From an uncultured Methylobacteriaceae bacterium (GTDB taxonomy: Bacteria > Pseudomonadota > Alphaproteobacteria > Rhizobiales > Beijerinckiaceae): a stretch of DNA of 7,043 nucleotides. A model generated the notes under the pieces. That model saw nothing but the letters and a program-made list of their open reading frames with translations. It was not told where the DNA came from and did not search any database. The DNA is taken from assembly GCA_937872715.1 (NCBI GenBank), contig CALMTJ010000376.1, forward strand, positions 1-7,043, read 5' to 3'. The translations under genes were made by a program, and so were the position numbers. Within the stretch, counting starts at the first letter, position 1; every line of letters begins with the position of its first letter. Shown here piece by piece: positions 6,797 through 7,043 of the stretch.

Positions 6797-7043
6797 ATGT
6801 CCGGTGCGCCGGTGACGATCTACGATTTCGCCGTCGAGGGTTCGGACGGGGACGCCATTTCCCTGGCGCAGTTCCGCGGCCGCGTGCTCCTGGTCGTCAA
6901 CACGGCGAGCTTCTGCGCGTACACGCCGCAATATGCCGAGCTCGTGGACCTCCACAAGCGGCTGAGCCCGCTCGGCTTCTCCGTCCTCGCCTTCCCGTGC
7001 GACCAGTTCGGCGGGCAGGAGCCCGGCAACGCGCGGGAGATCG
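6797..7043 (+). CDS. Glutathione peroxidase-family thiol peroxidase, N-terminal fragment
   Basis: The first 82 codons of a gene that continues past the window edge; the full family length is about 160 aa. The thioredoxin-fold start reads TIYDF...FRGRVLLVVNTAS, then peroxidatic Cys40 in SFCAYTPQY (TGC at 6914-6916, so cysteine and not selenocysteine), then FPCDQFGGQEPG with catalytic Gln74. These are the GPx signatures; the Trp and Asn of the tetrad and any resolving cysteine of the thioredoxin-dependent type lie beyond the edge. Bacterial members usually reduce hydroperoxides with thioredoxin rather than glutathione. The motif is AS-F-C-A where most members have AS-K-C-G, and FPCDQF replaces FPCNQF. 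ATG 6797 is the only ATG, GTG or TTG after the in-frame TGA at 6731-6733 that keeps the first strand intact. Its ribosome binding site is poor: GAGG abuts the ATG, and GGAGG at 6775-6779 is 17 nt away. The gene is divergent from pepN. Confidence 0.92.
   Translation, partial: MSGAPVTIYDFAVEGSDGDAISLAQFRGRVLLVVNTASFCAYTPQYAELVDLHKRLSPLGFSVLAFPCDQFGGQEPGNAREI

Noticed and set aside
6914..6916. Selenocysteine in the glutathione peroxidase
   Set aside because: The active-site codon is TGC (cysteine), not TGA.
6728..6955. 76-codon N-terminal extension of pepN to an upstream ATG at 6955
   Set aside because: The extra sequence overlaps the divergent peroxidase gene and resembles no PepN; the protein from 6727 begins with the normal family N terminus.

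Overview
This looks like an ordinary but dense piece of chromosome from a high-GC alphaproteobacterium, most likely order Hyphomicrobiales (Rhizobiales), perhaps near Methylobacteriaceae. The base composition is GC-rich throughout. Protein signatures point the same way: a PleC/PdhS-type cell-cycle sensor kinase, a PepN that begins MRTDT, and a HAMP histidine kinase with an NNIAHDLKTPLTRLR phosphoacceptor helix. I see no mobile element, tRNA, rRNA, CRISPR array or sign of recent transfer. Taxonomy is by family resemblance only.

Layout, left to right. Positions 1-198 (+) are the C-terminal DNA-binding end of an OmpR/PhoB-type response regulator. It overlaps by 11 nt a TTG-started 467-aa membrane histidine kinase at 188-1591 (+), so the two form a two-component operon. 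One base after that gene's stop codon begins the stop codon of a convergent gene on the minus strand, a 777-aa PleC-like kinase with two membrane segments and two PAS domains (1593-3926). A 143-nt gap upstream of pleC holds a strong Shine-Dalgarno sequence and a plausible sigma-70-type promoter. Next, also on the minus strand, is pepN (4070-6727), a complete 885-aa M1 zinc aminopeptidase. A 69-nt divergent region then separates pepN from the 5' part of a glutathione peroxidase-family gene (6797 to the window edge, +).

How they work together. The regulator and the 467-aa kinase should form one envelope-sensing phosphorelay. The PleC-like kinase probably belongs to the separate DivK/PleD network that controls polarity and the cell cycle. 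PepN is peptide-turnover housekeeping and the peroxidase is oxidative-stress defence. The two kinases are neighbours but there is no sequence evidence that they talk to each other. Coding density is very high; no stretch above 300 nt lacks a gene. I did not find a convincing new system. The points most worth a second look are the 1-nt convergent junction between two kinase genes with a hairpin just beyond it, the divergent phosphoacceptor domain of the PleC homologue, and the possible absence of glnE from this neighbourhood.
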